Shown here: positions 23,980 to 35,424 of the stretch, one piece after another | Position numbering within the stretch: the first letter of the stretch is position 1 | Layout: each line of letters begins with the position of its first letter | Assembly: GCA_029449245.1 (NCBI GenBank) | Contig: JANATF010000002.1 | Location: forward strand, 3,162,001-3,226,000 | Origin: Mortierella alpina | Taxonomy: Eukaryota; Mortierellomycota; Mortierellomycetes; Mortierellales; Mortierellaceae | DNA: 64,000 bases | Direction: 5' to 3' | The notes under the pieces: model-generated | Database searches by the model: none | Told to the model about the DNA's origin: nothing | Seen by the model: the letters and a program-made list of their open reading frames with translations, nothing else | Position numbers and translations under genes: made by a program

Positions 23980-26362
23980 TTAGTTGATGAGACCAGCGTT
24001 CTCCCGGGACTTCTTCTGCAAGATCTTCTTGTACTCGGCAATGCTGCCGCCAAAGACAGACACGCCCTTATCGACCACGATAATGTGATCAGCAACCTCC
24101 TTCAACAGACGGAAGTCGTGAGAAACAAGGACAACTCCTCCAGTGAAGGTCTTGATGGCATCAGCCAAGGCATCAATGGACTCCATATCCAAATGGTTAG
24201 TAGGCTCGTCCAACAAGAGCATGTGGGGGCGAGACAAGGCCAGCTCGGCAAAGACCAAGCGGGTCTGGAGACCGTGGGACAAGTGGCCGATGGGAGCGGT
24301 CTGATGAGCTCCTGTGAGACCGTACTTGCCGAGGTTCTGGCGCCAGAAATCGGTGTCCTGCTGCATCTCGGGGAAGGTCTTGCGCATGTAGTCAATGGGC
24401 GAGAGATCCATGTCGAGCTGATCAGCAGAATGCTGGTTGTATTTGCCGAGCTTGAGCTGCATATGGCGCTGGACACGGCCCTGGGTCGCGCTCAACTCAC
24501 CGGTCATCAACTTGAGAAGAGTCGACTTTCCGGCTCCGTTGGGTCCGACCAAGGCGACGCGGGAGTCCATGTCAATTCCGAGGTTGACACCCTTGTAAAG
24601 GGCATCCTTCATGTCACCAGAGTAGGCAAATGCAACCTCGTCAAAGGCCAGGACTGGGGGAGGGAGCTTGTCAGTGTCCGAGAACTTGAACTTGAAGAGC
24701 AGTGGGGGGTCAACCTTCTCGATCAAACCAGCAGCCTCCATCTTGTCAATGATCTTCTGCTTGGACTTTGCCTGTCTGACCAAGTTGGCATAGGTACCGG
24801 CCGAGGCAATGAACTTCTTGATGTGGGCGATTTCCTCCTGCTGCTTGACGTAGGCCTTCATCTGGTTGACCTCCAACTCGGCGCGGGTCTTGACGTAGGT
24901 ATCGTAGTTACCACCATAGTTGACGAGCTTGCGCTTGTGGTTCAAGTTCATGATGTTGGTGCAGACTCCGTTCAGGAAATCCTGGGAGTGGGAGATGAGG
25001 ATCAAGATACGGTCGTACTTGGAGAGGTAGTCCTCCAGCCACACACAGGCCTCGAGATCCAAATGGTTGGTAGGCTCGTCCAACAACAAGAGCGTGGGCT
25101 TGACGAATAGGGCCTTGGCGAGGGCGACACGCATGCGCCATCCTCCGGACATGTCCTTGGTGGCCTTGAGCATGTCCTTCTTGGTAAAACCAAGACCGTG
25201 CAGCAGAGTGGCGGCACGGGTCTCGAAGGTGGCGGGGTCGAGCGACTCAATACGGTCGTAGCAGTCGTCCACGAGAGGGTTGTCGGCACCGTCGACCTCG
25301 GCCAACAAGTCCTCGACCATCTTCTCCAGACGGTCGATCTCCTGCTTGGCCTCAACGACGACAGCCTCGATAGCGTTGTAGTTGGAGGGGGCAGCTTCCT
25401 CTTGCAAGAGGTAGATCTAAGAGAATACAAAACACAGAGAGGGGCAAAGCGTAGAGTCAGTCTGTGTGCACTGTGCATGTGCAAAAAAAAGCTTATCATT
25501 GGACCAATTGCAAGGCTGTCCTCGCACATGTTTGCAGCAGGCTCAAAAGAACCACAGCAGCACCCGTATCGCCCCCCGCAGTATTTTCGGGGCAGGGCGA
25601 GAAAGTGCAGGACAGAGTCGATCGGACAACGAATACAGAAAAAGAAATTAGTGCCCCCTCCTCTCTTCTGGAAAGATATCTGGCAAGGGGGAGGCACGCA
25701 CCCGCTCAAGGTAACAAAAGAGAAAAAAGGCTATTGAGGGCAGCTCCTCTGGGTTGTGTCTGTGCATCGAGCTGCTCACTTTGCTTGCCATTGTAGGCAA
25801 GAGCAACGAGCGAGGTATGTGTCTGTGTCTGTGTTGCGATGGCTGTGCCACTCCTTCGTCTGTGCGCACACTCTGCAGACCAGGGGAGGGGACAGAGAGT
25901 AAAAAAAATGTAGGATGAGGGGTGATCAAGAGAAAAAAGAAAGCTTACATCAATGTGCTCAGGGATGGGCACTTCACGGGCAGCAAGGCACTCCAGGAAA
26001 GTGGACTTTCCAGAGCCGTTGGAACCGATAAGACCGTAACGACGACCAAAGTTGAGATCGATGTCGGTGTTCGAGATAAGCTCGCGGCCGTGGAAGGACA
26101 GCGAGAAGGACTCGATCTTGATATCGCGGGACAGGGGCTGGGAAGTCAGCACACCGGTCGAGTTACGGTCACCTCCCTTGCTCTTGGCAAGTTCGATGGC
26201 GCTCATGGCAGGGGCCAAAGAGTCACCGTCCTCATCGTCACCAGGAGCAGGGGTGTTGCGGCCGTTGGTGGTGGCAGGGCTGGAGGCGTTGGAGTTCTTG
26301 AGAGCCTCCTTGGCAGCCTTGGCCGCAAGACGCTTCTGCTTCGATGCTGAAAGAGCGGACAT
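23980..26362 (-). CDS. ARB1: ABCF-family ATPase, ARB1/ABCF2 type
   Basis: Two exons, 26362-25949 and 25416-23980, are separated by a 532-nt intron and give 616 residues. The protein has no membrane segments and two ABC ATPase domains. In domain 1, Walker A is GSNGSGKST (about residue 113) and the signature is DMSGGWRMR, followed by LLLLDEPTNHLD. In domain 2, Walker A is GPNGAGKST, the signature region is HLSHGLQTR, and LLLDEPTNHLD follows. An arm/linker of charged helices lies between them. The Lys/Ala/Ser-rich N-terminus fits ARB1/ABCF2, a soluble ABCF protein of 40S and 60S ribosome assembly and nuclear export. The intron splits the protein just after VPIPEHID, before IYLLQEEA. The second signature has His where most family members have Asp (LSDG). 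Assignment to ARB1 over other ABCF groups rests on length and N-terminus. Confidence 0.93.
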
Positions 26363-27571
26363 GGTGAGGATATGGATGAGAAGGAGGAGGGTGAGGAGGG
26401 AGGGAGGGAGGAAAGGAAGGAACCAACAGTCTCAAGGTCAAAGGCCCATAAAAGAAAAAAAAAAGTTGTTTACTTTCCGAAGGGAGGCACCTGAATTCAC
26501 ACGTACAACGTACACCCAACGTCATGTTTAGACGTTGGGGACTGCTTGCGTTCCTGGCATGATTGGCCGTGAGGGCGTGCGGCAAGGATTGCGCCCCGGC
26601 CATAGTGGCCACACTCTAGTTCAGATGGCTGATTGTGGATCAAGGTGCCAGAACGCCGGGTACACTGAGTACATACTGCCATGGCGGCTGTGGACCTGCT
26701 CCTTGATCTGTTGAGTGTGGGACGAGTTGCACAAGGTCTCAAACGGCCTGTCACTGGGTATGCAGTACAAGCAGGATGCATGCTCAGAGAACCCAACTGT
26801 TTCATGATGCCTCCAGGGGCGCGAAGGCGGCCGTGTCAGCGAGCACAGTGTCGAGGGACTACACATCGGTCTTGCAGCTGCTGGTCGTGGCTCTTGTGAA
26901 ATGGCTCTGATATGGCCCTACGGCTCTGGGTGAGTGAATCTCCGCCGGCTGTAAAAAAATTTTCACTTGCTCTGAAGCACGCCATGAAACAGGGCGCCCC
27001 ATAGCCCGCGTTGCTCTGCTGGGTCGAAGCCTAGGGGCCGGTAGGGTCCTCGTTTCCGCCTTGCAGGGTACTCCTTATATTGCTGCTGTTGTTGTGGCTC
27101 TTTGTTTAATCTGCCTCTTCTTTGTCTGTTCCTTCTGCCGCACGCACCTTCTCCACAACCACATCCTCGTCCACATCCTCCTCCAAGTCCTCTTCCACAT
27201 CCTCGTCCTCCATCCTCGTCCTCCATCCTCTTCTACAGCCTCGTCCTCCATCCCCTGTCTCCTCGTCGTGTCCTGTCACCCACCTCTTTACGCCCGCTCT
27301 CATTCTCCCGCTCTGAGCATCCGCATTCCCTCATCCAGCGACCCCGCCAGTCCATCAGACCAGCTCTCTCATTGTAGAGTGGATCAGAATCACCCTTGAG
27401 CTCGTTTTTCGTGAATCGGTCCATCCGCATCGCTGCCCCTCCCTCCCTTGTCGTTGGCCACTGTTCTTTGCGCCAGCACCTAGTTCAAAGCGACCCAACC
27501 ACTGTTGCTCCTCACTCCGTCTCGCGCCACTCCACCTCCCCCGGCCCTTTTTCTTATAAACACCCTTCATA
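26363..27571. other. Divergent promoter region, ARB1 and ZIP transporter
   Basis: This 1.2-kb region holds no recognisable gene. Near ARB1 the plus strand is GGA-rich. The right part (27100-27540) is strongly pyrimidine-rich on the ZIP coding strand, with tandem tcctc/cctcgtcc motifs. A TATA-like cttataaac at about 27552 lies only 20 bp before the ZIP ATG and may be chance. Confidence 0.55.
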
Positions 27572-29103
27572 ATGTCCAGCCTCTTCTCATCCACAGCGGT
27601 CTATCGTCGTCAAGATCCAGGTGCGTTGCTTATGCAAAGAGTCTGCCGTCAGATTGATTGCAAGATCTTCACCCCTTGCAGGACGTAGAAAGCCCCTCCC
27701 TGATCAATCTCATCTATTAACCTCCCAATTCTCACTGCGTAGTATCAGAGCCCTTGCCCAATGAGTGTGCAGCAGAGGCAGTGGACAGGGATAGTTACCA
27801 CATGAGCTTGCATATTGCTGCCGTCTTCATCATCCTCGCCGCCAGCACTGCTGGCGTGTTCATGCCGGTCATTGCATCCAAGGTCCGAGCCTTGAGGATC
27901 TCCGATAGGGTCTTGACGCTCGGAAAGCAGTTCGGAACAGGCGTCATCCTGGCGACAGCTTTTATCCATATGATGCCAACCGCCATGGCGAACCTCTCGT
28001 CCCCGTGTCTGGGCCCTACATTCTCAGAAAACTACACGGCGTTTGGAGGATTGTTCATCCTGGTATCATCGCTGTTTATGCACTGGATCGAGTTCATCGC
28101 AGTGGAGCACAATGAGCGAAGGATGCGTGAGGCTGCTGCCAGCAAGGGTCTTGACAACATCAACATCGATCTGGGTGGACTTGGAGCCACTGGTGTCGCC
28201 GCTGCCCCTTGCCCTGGACACAGCGTGACGATTGTGGAGGAGACTCCTTGCCACGATACCTGCTCCTCTGTTTCCTCCTGTGATTCTGATCACTCGCCGG
28301 AAGCAAAGTCGCCCTCCACTAGATCGAGCGCGACAAGAAATCACTCCCAAACGTCCAATGAGACTATTCACTCACATCCCGAAGCCAAGGCCCAGAACGC
28401 AGATGGTCATGACCTGAAAACCGATTGTCATGGCTCGGATGTGATCAAGCAAAAGAGCCATCACCACCACACTCAAGAGGTGGGGCACTCGCATGCTCAC
28501 GGTCTTTCAATCCTGGACGAGTCTCAGCGGAGGATCTCGACCTACATCTTGGAGGCAGGAATTGCTGCCCACTCTGTCATTATTGGCGTCTCTCTTGGCG
28601 TCTCGACCGGATCGCAGTTTACTGGTCTTTTGATTGCGCTCGTCTTTCATCAGTTCTTTGAAGGTATGTTGCCGTTGACGAGGTTTGGGTTTGTAGCGTA
28701 GAATGGCCGCGATAATGTTCTGACCCTCACTCACGCTCTGTTGTTTCTTCGTTCTGCAGGCTTTGCTCTTGGAGCCAGAATCGCAGATCTTGCATTCGAC
28801 ACCACATATACCCATTATATCCTCGCCTTGATCTTCTCCTTAACCACGCCCATCGGTGCCGCGATTGGCATCGCCATTTCGAGCACCTATAGCGCCAACT
28901 CAAAGTCGTCTTTGCTCGTCGAGGGTATCTTTGACTCGGTCTCGACCGGCATTTTGCTCTACATGGGCTATGTTAACCTGCTGGCAATCGAGTTCAATCT
29001 CAATGGAGAGCTCCGGAAAGAGTCCAAGAAGGTCAAGTCGATGTGTTTTCTTGCGCTCTGGACGGGAGCTGCCGTCATGGCCATCATTGGCCGATTTGCA
29101 TAA
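27572..29103 (+). CDS. ZIP-family zinc/iron transporter
   Basis: Three exons: 27572-27620, 27743-28663 and 28760-29103, giving 437 residues. Both introns fall after the first base of a codon. The N-terminal segment ends in a short Cys-containing lumenal part (LPNECAAEAVDRD). Membrane segments 1-3 follow (the third contains HWIEFIAVEHNERRM), then a long cytosolic loop rich in Ser, His and Asp with SHHHHTQEVGHSHAHG. The core helix IAAHSVIIGVSLGVSTG and the following HQFFEGFALGARI carry the metal-site histidines and glutamate of ZIP helices 4 and 5. ZIP proteins move divalent metal into the cytosol. It resembles the ZRT/IRT plasma-membrane group. The His-rich loop is a likely metal sensor or regulatory site. 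The metal (Zn or Fe) is not determined. Confidence 0.94.
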
Positions 29104-29412
29104 GTTATCTTGGAAGTTGCTTCCTCCCTACTCTTCTTCACTCTTACCCACCCCTCCCTCATGCATCTAGTGCAGTCATAGCGCCTGCCTCCCACCCCTT
29201 AGTCTATCATCCTTTTGCATTTTGATCTTGCCATCGTTGTTCACATTAAAAAAGAAAAGAAAGTGGTTTTTCTCTTGCATCTTTTGTGCGATCCTTTGGT
29301 TGAACTTTGTATATACAGTACATGTATATCCACGATACCTTGTATTGCGATCATGCAATGTCATCTGAGATCAGATTATATATTAGAGAGTATGCTCCTC
29401 TTTTGTTTCTAT

Positions 29413-30220
29413 TCAATCTTCATCGCTGTTGCCATCTTTGTCCGTTCCATCAGTGGCAGCAACGAGGGAAGGCACAGCAGGCAGAGTCGTCTCAAAGACA
29501 CTGGTGTTGATCAGACAGACCTCAATGGCTTCGAGAATGTCCTGCTCCCAGAGTCCGAGCTCATAGTTGACTAGTCCATACTTTTCAAGTGCGTCAGCCC
29601 AGGCCTTGACATTACGGTGGAGATGGTGCAGGTGATGCTCTCGGACGCGTTGGTCTTCAGAACGCGCGTTGCCGTAATGTGAAAACGCAAAGAGCCAGCA
29701 GTTGTTGAGCCCAGTCCAAAAACCTGCCTTTTGATCGATTGCACCACCATCGGATGCAAGACCTGTGTCGTTGTTGTTTTTGTTATTGTTGTAGTTGTTG
29801 TTGGTTGTGGTGGTAGTGGATGAGTGTGACGATAAAATAGGAGCAAAGGACATGGACGTCAGTTTCCTTCCTGCAGCACAAAAAGAAGCTTCCAATGTCC
29901 ATTGGGTACTGTAGGCAGGAGGCAGGCCTACCTAGTTTCTCGCAGTTGGTGACAGCAATATCCGTGAGACGGCTGAGAGCATCAAAGCTCTTGAGGATCA
30001 TGCCGTGGTCGACATACTCTAACACTGTTTGCAGCTCTTCCTGAATAGAAGCTAGCTCCTCTGTAATTGCGTGTTCATCGCTTCCAGCTGGTCCTGGCTG
30101 CGGCGAGTTCGGGCAAGAGATGGTGGATGCGTCCGAGTCGGGTGAGTGAGGATCCTGGTCCTGAGCCTGTTCGTACTCCTGACCCTGATCTGCTACAGTG
30201 GTCTCGTCGCGAGTGTCCAT
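29413..30220 (-). CDS. Unknown protein with helical/coiled-coil character
   Basis: Two exons, 30220-29932 and 29870-29413, give 248 residues. Residues 1-50 are acidic and disordered. A helical segment, ELASIQEELQTVLEYVDHGM, then leads to DALSRLTDIAVTNCEKLG. After the intron there is an Asn/Thr-rich stretch with repeated Asn codons. A more compact C-terminal region follows (GFWTGLNNCWLFAFSHYG; VKAWADALEKYGLVNYELGL) with several Trp, which looks folded. I do not recognise the family. The acceptor at gctgcag (29871) was chosen because it alone joins both frames. The start at 30220 lies 160 bp from the divergent PPME1 start; an earlier in-frame ATG at 30367 would nearly touch that gene. Confidence 0.7.
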
Positions 30221-30380
30221 TCCATGGTTCAAGAGCTTGAATTCATTAATGGGAAAGAAAAGGACATGCGCTCGTTTGTGACGGCCTATTCCTTGAAATG
30301 CTTGTTGAGGGCGAAGAAACAACTTGTCGCCCGCTTGCAACCTCTCCACAAAACACCACACAGACACATTTCAAACAACA
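30221..30380. promoter_or_regulatory. Short divergent promoter (160 bp)
   Basis: Two ATGs point away from each other with only 160 bp between them, so regulatory elements of the unknown coiled-coil gene and PPME1 must overlap. No clear TATA box is seen. Confidence 0.5.
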
Positions 30381-31874
30381 ATGACCAGCGACATGCTCAG
30401 GAAAATGTACAAGGCGCGGCCACCACCACTACCGCCCCATCTAGACGACGACTTTGACGAGCAGACAGAGGAAGCACTAGACCACCTCTCCTCCTCTGTC
30501 TCGTTCCAAAGCCCAACTCCAGCCGTTCATCCCTCGAAGCTCAGCCTCCCAGCGGGCGGCTCCTTCAGCAATCGCTATGCACCTCTTGACTGGAGAGCAT
30601 ACTTTGAAGAGAAGCGAGCTGTTGTAGTTCCGGCAGAGAGTGAATCCGAGGCCGAGATCACCTTCACAGTCTACGAGACCCGAGGCAAGCCAGGCGCGCC
30701 AGCCTTTGTGATGCATCATGGCGCAGGATTGTGCGCCCTATCGTTTGCGCTCGCTGCAAGAGAGCTCCGGAAGATTTGTGGCAAGGATGCGAGCATAATC
30801 AGTTACGATGTCCGAGGTCATGGTACGTCAAGCCTGGCATGGTTTTAAAGAAACTCGGATGTTTTGCAGGCCATTTTCTAACAGACACAATCTCAATGTC
30901 TGAATGTTATAGGGGAGACGGTCTCGGGTGATGAGAATAACATGTCACTGGATCGGCTAGCGAGGGATCTCAAGAATGTTATCCATGCTCTCTATGGAGA
31001 GCAGCCTCCGGATATAGTGCTGGTTGGACACAGGTACATCACTCACCGCTCTGCGACTCTGGAGATGAGTAATTGCCACCATGGCAGTGTCAGCTAACTA
31101 ATCTCCATGGCCTTTTGCGAACAGTATGGGAGGAGCAGTAGTATCAGAGGCAGCGTCGCGTGGAATGATCCCCAACCTCATCGGAGTCGCGGTACTAGAC
31201 ATTGTAGAAGGTATAATGTCGTCGTCAAAATTTGAAGGTGCTTCCTTCGCCCGTCTTTACTAGTTTCTCACGATATTTCGCTCGTAATTGTTAGGCGTCG
31301 CCATCGAGACACTAGCCAATATGAATGGATGGCTAGAGAGGCGACCGAATGTCTTTAGCTCTCTGGACAAGGTCGTTCAATGGAGGTAATATCTATTTTC
31401 GATGGTCTTAGAACCCTCACGTCTTTTCCGAGTTTAGTCTCTGACCGGACCGTTTTCCTCTATAGCGTGAAATCGGGGACAGTCAGGAATATAGAGTCAG
31501 CGAGAGTATCCTGTCCACCGCTGGTTGTACCGTCAAAGGATTCTGCACCCGAGAACGCATCATTTGTTTGGCGTACGGATCTGGCTGCGTCTGAGCAGTA
31601 CTGGAAGGAATGGTTTACGGGATTAACGCAAAAGTTCCTCTCGTCGCGGGCAGGCAAGCTGTTGATCCTAGCAGGAACGGATCGACTGGATAAAGACATG
31701 ACGATTGCACAGATGCAGGGCAAGTTCCAGCTGCTGGTGTTTCCAAACTCGGGACACGCTGTGCAGGAGGACGAGCCCGAGAGGATGGCGAGGGAGCTAG
31801 TTGCGTTCTGGAAGCGGAACGAGCGGCTAGTTCTTCCACCGCGCCCTTTTCATCCCAACGTAGCCGATCATTAA
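30381..31874 (+). CDS. PPME1: Protein phosphatase 2A methylesterase 1
   Basis: Five exons: 30381-30822, 30913-31033, 31125-31210, 31295-31385 and 31466-31874, giving 382 residues. The alpha/beta-hydrolase fold shows HHGAG (oxyanion region), SYDVRGHGETV, the nucleophile elbow LVGHSMGGAVV with its Ser codon split by intron 2, an acid-loop region LILAGTDRLDKDM and the catalytic His in PNSGHAVQEDEPE. The N-terminal SLPAGGSFSNRYAPLDWRAYF matches the PPME1/Ppe1 family. The enzyme removes the methyl ester from the C-terminal Leu of the PP2A catalytic subunit and so controls holoenzyme assembly. Length is close to that of human PPME1 (386). Introns are 67 to 91 nt. COG2 follows on the same strand after 103 bp. 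Confidence 0.94.
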
Positions 31875-31977
31875 GCTCGACAGCAGTCGCTAAATATATT
31901 CCGCCCTTTTGAAATTCTGAGGTCCACCGTCTTGCCACGCTTTCGTTTTTTTGCTCCATTCCACCCACCCTTTGCAG

Positions 31978-34900
31978 ATGGTGGCATCATCCGCAGGACC
32001 AGTCGACACCAGGAACAGCATGAGCACCGACCACCAAGACCAGCAAAGCAACAGTGCTGCTGCTGGCGTCAATGGCGGCACAAACTCATCCCACAGCCGA
32101 AGGCCCTCGCATCTGAGTATAGACTCGACAGGTGCGAACAACGCATTTCTCCACACGCTCAACGCCCAGCTCCAGGTTGCCGCCAACCATCGACAGCAGC
32201 AACAGCAGGATGCAGTCCTCTCCGAGAACGACTTTCCATTGTCCATCGGCATCGACAGAGCTGCATTGACTGCTCCTGACTTTGACACGGATGAATTCCT
32301 CTCAGCTCGTCGACATTTGCCACTGGAGGAACTGAAATCTCAGGTATTGCTGGCGGAATCATTCCTCTCAAAACACTCCTTCCCAGCACTCAAAAACGCG
32401 AAACTGCAAGCTGGTTATGCATTGACAACGAAGACGCTTGTTTGGTCCAACATGCTAACCATGACTCCTGCCTTATAGCTGACAGCGCATATGAAAGAGC
32501 TAAAGACAGAGCTTATAGAACTGATCAACAGCGACTATGCCGACTTTATCAACCTGTCCACCAACCTCAACGGAGTCGATAGGATGATGGAAGAGCTTCG
32601 AAAACCTCTGGATAGGATGAAGGGCGATGCTATTGTACGTATATTAGCCTTTTTTTTTCCGCCAGCGTGGGCCTTGCGAGGACCTATGATTCTTGGGCAC
32701 TGCAAGGTAGACGATCAACACATCTGACCTCCTCCCTTCCATGACAATTGTAGGCTGTGAAATCTAACCTTCAGTCGGTTGTCGAGAGTCTGGAGCAGAA
32801 ACTCGGACATCGCGCTGAGATTCGAGAAAAAAAGGCTTGTCTTCAGCTGTTGCTCAACATTTCAGAATCCGTTGCCAAGGTGGAGGGCTTGCTTCAAATA
32901 TCTGGTGGCTCTGACTCGTCTGTAGGATTGAGAGAAGGCAGTGAGAGGTAAGTACTCAAGATGTCGTTTTCCAGGTGGTTGTGCTTCGCCGTGTTCTGTT
33001 CAGAACCCTCCTGCTCACCAAGTACTACTCTTCTTTAGCATTAGTGTCTCAAAACGGCTGGAGCGCGTCGCTATTGAGTATAACCAGATGCAGTATCTTG
33101 TCAGCAAAGGCGCCAACCTTCCTTTTGTTACAAACATGGACTGGGTAATACTTTTACTCGTGAGAAAGTTTGAGTAGCAGGCCAAAAAAAGTCGGAAGCT
33201 AACATTGACTGGATAATTACGCTCATCGACACGTAATAGCGGCTTGTCAGGATTAAGGAGACTATGAGCGAGAATCTCTCTACTGTTCTTCGCGCGTGCA
33301 TCGGTCCTCAAAACCAGGCAGGAGGAGACGCTGTGGCCAACAAAGAATCGCTCACGCAGTGCCTCAGGACCTATGCGCTGATTGATCAAACGACAGAGGC
33401 CGAGAAGGTCATTGCAGAGGATCTTCTTGCACCTTTTGTTAACAAGGTATGCTCGGCTCATAGATGACAGGACTGTGTACAGCGGCGTAACAAGGACTGT
33501 AGAGCATACTTACTTATGGCACGTCTCTCACTGCCGCAGACTATTACAAAGAACGCCCTCCTGGTACACAACAACGTGGACCGCAGCAGCCAGAGCTATG
33601 AGAGGCCGCTTGTTATCATGTACAGGAATGTCCTTGCCTTCATCGATAATCATTGCGGCACCTTGATCAGCGTGACTCAAAAGGACTTGAAAGGCACCAA
33701 TTTTGATATCCCCGTCAACTGCATCTGGGGCGTTGTCTCTCAGGCAATTCTGGAGAACATCCCCAAAATCATGGTGACAGGAATTGCGGATGAATTTCAC
33801 CGCAACTACATGGATACCATGGGCTTTGTATCCCAGATCGAGCAACTCTGTGGGACTCGCCGATCCCTTGCACGGCTAAGATCACTGGCCAGCTATCAAG
33901 CCTTCATGAGGCGGTGGAATCTTCAGGCTTACTTTCAGCTCCGGTTCGGAGATATCGCCACCTCCATCGAAAATGCGCTTCAGATGAGCGTCGAGACAAG
34001 CCCAAGGTCACCTACCGCTGATGGTAATGAAAGGATAAAAGATCGCATAACAGGTATCCTCTGGTTGAAAGCCTTTGTAGCACTAACACTATTGTTGAAA
34101 AATCGTCTTTTTCGAATTGCCAATTGTAGTGCATCTTCCAGCGAGCACCGCAGTTCTTCGAGCAATTGAACGGTGCTGGTCGGATGATGTGTACATTTAT
34201 GGTATTGCTCACCACCTCTGGAAGTTTACGCTACAAATCATGGCGAGATATTCGATTTGGATAACGAATCTGGCGAGGGACATGGACCCATCCAAAGAAA
34301 AGACAATTCAGGTAACAACAGGGGAGAAGGTTACATGAGCAATCATGTATATTTTGATTGAGACACGTATTAAGCTTGTTTTATGTTTGACTACTGGTGC
34401 TATGCAATAGTCGCGGTCATCCTCCCCAGCTCCTGGCTCACGCCAGCAGGGACGGTCAACCCCTGTCCCAGGAGCAACAGGAGCAGCGGGAAGCGCGTCC
34501 TTTCGTTCAAATGCACCTGGAGCAAAGATTCCGCTGGAGGAAATGATGTTGCAGCAGTTATCCATGGTCATCAACGATATCAATCATGTCTCGGCACAGA
34601 TCAACGAGATGCTTGAGCGTCAAATACGACCCAAGATGCCTCCTTCGATGGCGGATGAACCCGTTCTCATCGAGTCATTTGAACACAGTCTGCAGGTGAT
34701 CCAGCAGGATGTACCGACGGTACAGCAAAGGATTATTGCTCTGATTGCAAAGCACTGTATTGATACCCTGGCGAATGTCAAAACCATCACTTCACGGTAT
34801 GGCGAGGGCCCGCCTCAAGAGCCCTCGCAGTTTGTTCCGTTGATCCTGGCACCACTCTCGAGATACCTCGCTGGTCCTGGTGCAGTACTCAATGAGCAAG

Positions 34901-35424
34901 TGCGACGGGAGTGGACACTGCAAGTCGTTACAGAGACGACTAACCGATACAGCTTCATTCTGGCGGAGAAATTGCTCGAGAGCAAGATCTCGGAGGAAAG
35001 GACCAACAAGATCAAGGCAGCTGGTGCCAAATCGAGGGCTGGAGGACTGTTGTCAAGAGCCACGCTTCCCAATGCGTTTTCTTCTGCCGGTGGGTCGGAT
35101 GCAGGGGCCAACATGTCGACGGATGACAAGCTGCGTCTGCAATGTGTCCTCGATGTCAGATGTTACAAATCTGAGGTAAAGTCTCTCGTCTGGATCATGT
35201 CTTTCATCCGTTTATGGAGCGTCTGTGTGGAGCGTCTGTGCGAAAACGTCAGAAAGCGACGCGTTGCTCGTTGTAACTACTATGAAGCACTACTGACTTG
35301 CTTTATATGTGTTCTTTAGTTGAGCAAGTTCGACATTGACGCCGATACGTTTGGACCGTTCGATGAACTTCAATCCCATACGAAGCCCTACGAGAAACTG
35401 CTTGCCATTGCCGGACAGAGATAG
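31978..35424 (+). CDS. COG2: Conserved oligomeric Golgi complex subunit 2
   Basis: Nine exons: 31978-32343, 32479-32634, 32754-32947, 33039-33144, 33240-33446, 33540-34053, 34130-34311, 34411-35175 and 35320-35424, giving 864 residues; all junctions keep frame. After a disordered N-terminus of about 95 residues, the COG2 core begins with FDTDEFLSARRHLPLEELKS, then ELIELINSDYADFINLSTNL and long coiled-coil helices (SNLQSVVESLEQKL; SVSKRLERVAIEYNQMQYLV). These match the N-terminal COG2 domain. The C-terminal half carries the family helical rods and a Ser/Gly/Pro-rich insert (SRSSSPAPGSRQQGRSTPVP) that opens exon 8. COG2 is in lobe A of the complex that tethers retrograde vesicles at the Golgi. 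The chosen start follows ttgcag; a second in-frame ATG lies 14 codons later. Confidence 0.94.

Noticed and set aside
24085-25110. 341-codon plus-strand open frame across ARB1
   Set aside because: It is the antisense of a well-supported ABC ATPase exon, with low-information Leu/Gly/Val composition and no domain. It reflects the codon bias of the real gene.
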